The notes under the pieces were generated by a model. It did no database searches and had not been told where the DNA came from. It worked only from the letters and a program-made list of their open reading frames with translations. Shown in pieces: positions 32,434 to 34,723 of a stretch of 34,723 nucleotides of DNA; the first letter of the stretch is position 1, and every line of letters starts with the position of its first letter. The DNA is from JAAYJM01 sp964498585 (GTDB taxonomy: Bacteria > Bacteroidota > Ignavibacteria > Kapaibacteriales > UBA2268): the NCBI GenBank assembly GCA_964498585.1, contig CAZCHH010000038.1, forward strand, positions 1-34,723, read 5' to 3'. The position numbers were made by a program, and so were the translations under genes.

Positions 32434-33879
32434 TCAATACCCAACCATTAACATCCAAAACTTGTGGTTTTTACCAGCTTTAATCGAAACAATATAGCTT
32501 CCTTTGGGAACATCTGCAACATTGAATTTAAAAGTTGCTTTCATATTATGACTATTATAATTAAAACCATCTTTTATATCTTTTACTTCAATTCCCATAA
32601 TATTGAATAATTTTGCTTCTAATTGGCTTAAAACTGAATGTTCTAAGAAAAAATCTACTGTAACATCTGAATTTGATGGATTAGGATATAAATTTCTAAT
32701 CCAAACATCAGGTAAACCTTGTTTTTCAGTTGAAGGTTGCTCATTAACTGAAATAATGCCATTTGGGTCAAAACAATATAAGCCACAACTAATAATACCA
32801 TCAGCAGGTATCCAGATTTTACCGTATTTATCTGCTTCTAAATTTTCTTTATAACACCATTCATCTATTGATGTATTAAATTTGGGGACATCATAGCAAT
32901 TCCAGTTACCTGCTGTATCTAATCTGTATAAAGTACAGGTTGAGATACCTGTTATCCACACATTATCAGAACTATCAATACACATATAATAGTAATTCAA
33001 TTGACTTGTAGGAGTTAATAACCTTTCTTTTTTTTGTACAAAATCATCGAAAGTATAATTGTCTCCATCTAAAACATATAGCATTAAGTTTTCATTAATT
33101 GTATAAATAACATTTTTGCTATTAACAACGATTTTTGAATAATATGAATATCCATTTGGTAAATCTAAAATACATATCTTTTGAATAACTTCATCGTTTT
33201 CAATTATATATAATGTATCTGTATTAGTATGGAAAACTCTTCTAGAATAGTCAAATGCAATATTCTTTTTTAATCCATCATAACCATAGCCCCCACAAGT
33301 TGGATAATCTATTGTGATAAATTTCCCGTCTTTCAATTTACATAAGCTATAGTATTTTATCATTGTTTCAGTATTTTCATGAACAATGATTGCCCATATA
33401 TTACCACTTTTATCAATTTTAATGTCTCTACATTGCTTAATTGGAAAATACTTATTTAAATTTTTATTAAATACTTCTGTAAAAATCTGTGCAGTGTTGT
33501 TTTTTAATGAAATAATAATATTATAATTTAAAACAGCCCATAATGAACCTTCTAAATCATATACAATATTAAGTATATCTTTTAAATCAGATGGCTTTAA
33601 ATTATGAATACTATCAATCATTGAACAAATCTCTTTGTTGTTAAGAAACTCCCATTCTTGATTAGTTTGATTATATGTAATGAGTAAATCTTTATATACT
33701 GACCTGCTTATTGTGATTAAATCATTATATGCGGCTATAGAATTAGCTTCTAATCGTTCGTGCCCTCCTGTATATGGAGCAATAGGTAAAAAAATCTCAT
33801 TATAAATCAAATTCCAGGTTTGAGTAAAAAGAGTATTTGTTAAAAACAAAAACAATATAAATATGATTTTGATATTCAT
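32434..33879 (-). CDS. Secreted propeller-like protein with T9SS-type sorting domain (paralogue of 826-2247; cassette 1)
   Basis: 481 aa from the ATG at 33879 (MNIKIIFILFLFLTNTLFTQTW, signal peptide); the longer frame to 33966 overlaps the end of the previous gene. It is homologous along its whole length to the protein at 826-2247: LPIAPYTG, LEANSIAAYND, ISRSVYKDLLITYNQTNQEWEF, FDYSRRVFHTNTDTLYIIE, DGDNYT, YMCIDSSDNVWITG, CFDPNGIISVNEQ. The last 75 or so residues are the sorting domain (IRNLYPNPSNSDVTVDFF, LFNIMGIEV, VADVPKGSYIVSI). Only 22 bp separate it from the stop of the Cys-rich gene upstream, and here there is no hairpin in between, unlike the other two cassettes. Function unknown. Confidence 0.85.
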   Translation of the reverse strand: MNIKIIFILFLFLTNTLFTQTWNLIYNEIFLPIAPYTGGHERLEANSIAAYNDLITISRSVYKDLLITYNQTNQEWEFLNNKEICSMIDSIHNLKPSDLKDILNIVYDLEGSLWAVLNYNIIISLKNNTAQIFTEVFNKNLNKYFPIKQCRDIKIDKSGNIWAIIVHENTETMIKYYSLCKLKDGKFITIDYPTCGGYGYDGLKKNIAFDYSRRVFHTNTDTLYIIENDEVIQKICILDLPNGYSYYSKIVVNSKNVIYTINENLMLYVLDGDNYTFDDFVQKKERLLTPTSQLNYYYMCIDSSDNVWITGISTCTLYRLDTAGNWNCYDVPKFNTSIDEWCYKENLEADKYGKIWIPADGIISCGLYCFDPNGIISVNEQPSTEKQGLPDVWIRNLYPNPSNSDVTVDFFLEHSVLSQLEAKLFNIMGIEVKDIKDGFNYNSHNMKATFKFNVADVPKGSYIVSIKAGKNHKFWMLMVGY

Positions 33880-33901
33880 AAATTTTAAAATTATATGTAG
33901 T

Positions 33902-34483
33902 TTATGGGCAATTTGTATGGCATCTAGTGCGCTCAGCACTGTTACAAGGTGTTGTACCTGTTTCATAACCTATTCGTTCTATTTGAATAGTTCTAATTCC
34001 ATTTATCATTTCCCAACATATTTTTACTGTTTCATTACAAGACCTTACTTCATTGTCGCATTTAAACATACGGGTTCTTCCATTAGGTGGATAATGCTTA
34101 TCTCCAAACCAATATTCGTAACAAATTGCATCTCTCCAGCGTATCATACATAAGAAATTCGGACATTCAGGTATTTCTAAATTCCATTCATCTTCAATAA
34201 AATCACTCTGAGCTATTTTTAATAAAATCTGATTAGTATAGTATCCTTGATAATTTTCAAATCTTGCTGCGCAAGCGTCTTCATTATAATCAAGCCAGAT
34301 TTCTGTTAGAATTATTTCATGCAATCCAAGCCCGTTGATTCCATAGCAATATGAAAAATAGTATGTACATTCGTCAATTGTAATTTCATCATCAACAGAA
34401 GTGTAACCCGGTGGGCAAGCCACTACCACATTAGCAAATACTATTGCTAAAGCTGCAATCAGAAGAAAAATTTTCTTTTTCAT
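33902..34483 (-). CDS. Secreted Cys-rich protein headed by leader element copy C (cassette 1)
   Basis: 193 aa. Signal peptide MKKKIFLLIAALAIVFANVVVAC, then thirteen or so Cys spread through the mature chain (ACPPGYTSVDDEITIDECTYYFSYC..., PECPNFLCMIRWRDAICYEYW, FKCDNEVRSCNETVKICWEM, TPCNSAERTRCHTNCP). It is probably stabilised by several disulfides. The family is not recognised and similarity to the other two small proteins is limited to their kind, but all three share the leader and the position. The start lies 41 nt downstream of the leader hairpin and follows GGGATGATTT, a weak ribosome site. Confidence 0.75.
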   Translation of the reverse strand: MKKKIFLLIAALAIVFANVVVACPPGYTSVDDEITIDECTYYFSYCYGINGLGLHEIILTEIWLDYNEDACAARFENYQGYYTNQILLKIAQSDFIEDEWNLEIPECPNFLCMIRWRDAICYEYWFGDKHYPPNGRTRMFKCDNEVRSCNETVKICWEMINGIRTIQIERIGYETGTTPCNSAERTRCHTNCP

Positions 34484-34723
34484 AAATCATCCCGTAATTT
34501 TATTGAACTTTATTTATTTAATGTCATCCTCCGTTTTTCAAAGTCGGAAAACTCATGGCGGAGGATGTTTTTTTATTATTTATCTTGCCAATCCGCTTAA
34601 TCTTGTTCATTTCTTTTTTTGTCTATGGATTGGAATAAACAAAAAAACAAAACTTACTCAATTAAGCCAAGATATTTTTTCCTTATTTTTTAAACCAAAT
34701 ACAACTTAATATTTTTTTTTATA
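34484..34723 (-). promoter_or_regulatory. Leader RNA element, copy C, and truncated upstream region
   Basis: Element at 34525-34674, minus strand: outer stem TATCTTG (34674-34668) with CAAGATA (34587-34581); stem a GCTTAAT (34667-34661) with ATTAAGC (34601-34595); loop strand CCAATCC (34633-34627) with bulge strand GGATTGG (34594-34588); hairpin CATCCTCCGC (34567-34558) with ACGGAGGATG (34534-34525), its innermost pair lost to C/A on this strand. From 34535 to 34671 it is identical to copy A; from 34668 to the window end it is identical to copy B. The promoter side is cut off by the window end. Confidence 0.75.

Noticed and set aside
33880..33966. Longer start for the T9SS protein at 33966
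   Set aside because: It overlaps the Cys-rich gene and puts 29 residues before an otherwise perfect signal peptide at 33879.
34503..34709. 68-aa plus-strand open frame over leader copy C
   Set aside because: It is antisense to the structured leader and is not kept open in copies A and B over its length.

Overview
The window is AT-rich bacterial DNA, most likely from the Bacteroidota/Chlorobi (FCB) superphylum and perhaps an Ignavibacteria- or Kapabacteria-like lineage. The evidence is three secreted proteins ending in type IX secretion (T9SS) sorting domains, a promoter matching the Bacteroidota TTTG/TAnnTTTG consensus, DUF2130, DUF3109 and DUF3078-like proteins, and intergenic spaces packed with small inverted repeats. 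The phylum call is inference; there is no rRNA gene in the window.

Layout. (1) 1-7237: the 3' end of a fibronectin-III protein on +, then minus-strand envelope genes: a T9SS-sorted propeller-like protein, a coupled pair (cohesin-like secreted protein and IgGFc-binding/outer-membrane barrel protein), and a conserved secreted protein of unknown role. (2) 7535-19408, plus strand, housekeeping: DUF2130 coiled-coil protein, rsfS-argS-greA, queD-folE (pterin/deazapurine entry), a zinc-type CDF exporter, surE, a glycosyltransferase, obgE and an MFS transporter. (3) 19574-23898, minus strand: rpoN followed by a TPR gene, and a DUF3109 Cys-cluster protein. (4) 23984-34723, minus strand, accessory: three consecutive cassettes. 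Each opens with the same non-coding leader element, then a small secreted protein (Cys-rich in cassettes 1 and 2), then larger secreted proteins (thioredoxin-like/propeller or T9SS-sorted).

The most unusual signal is that leader element, at 26982-27128, 29540-29693 and 34525-34674. On the minus strand it folds as an outer stem, a second stem with a 7-nt bulge that is complementary to the apical loop (a pseudoknot), an A-rich linker and a GC-rich hairpin, about 40 nt before each small-protein start. The pseudoknot helix keeps pairing through three compensatory changes between copies. The hairpin pairs CCTCC with GGAGG and contains a 10-codon ORF. In two cassettes a terminator-like hairpin lies between the small gene and the large gene, so the small protein should be made in excess. 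I do not recognise this element as a known RNA family, and a covariance-model search would settle its novelty.

The intergenic repeats fall into a few hairpin modules (GTCATTCTGA..., GTCATTTCG...AAAGCAAGTGCTTT, CATACGAAC..., CAAGTGAGC..., ATCCCTAACGGGAT), often nested inside one another. No tRNA, rRNA, CRISPR array, insertion sequence or prophage gene was found.
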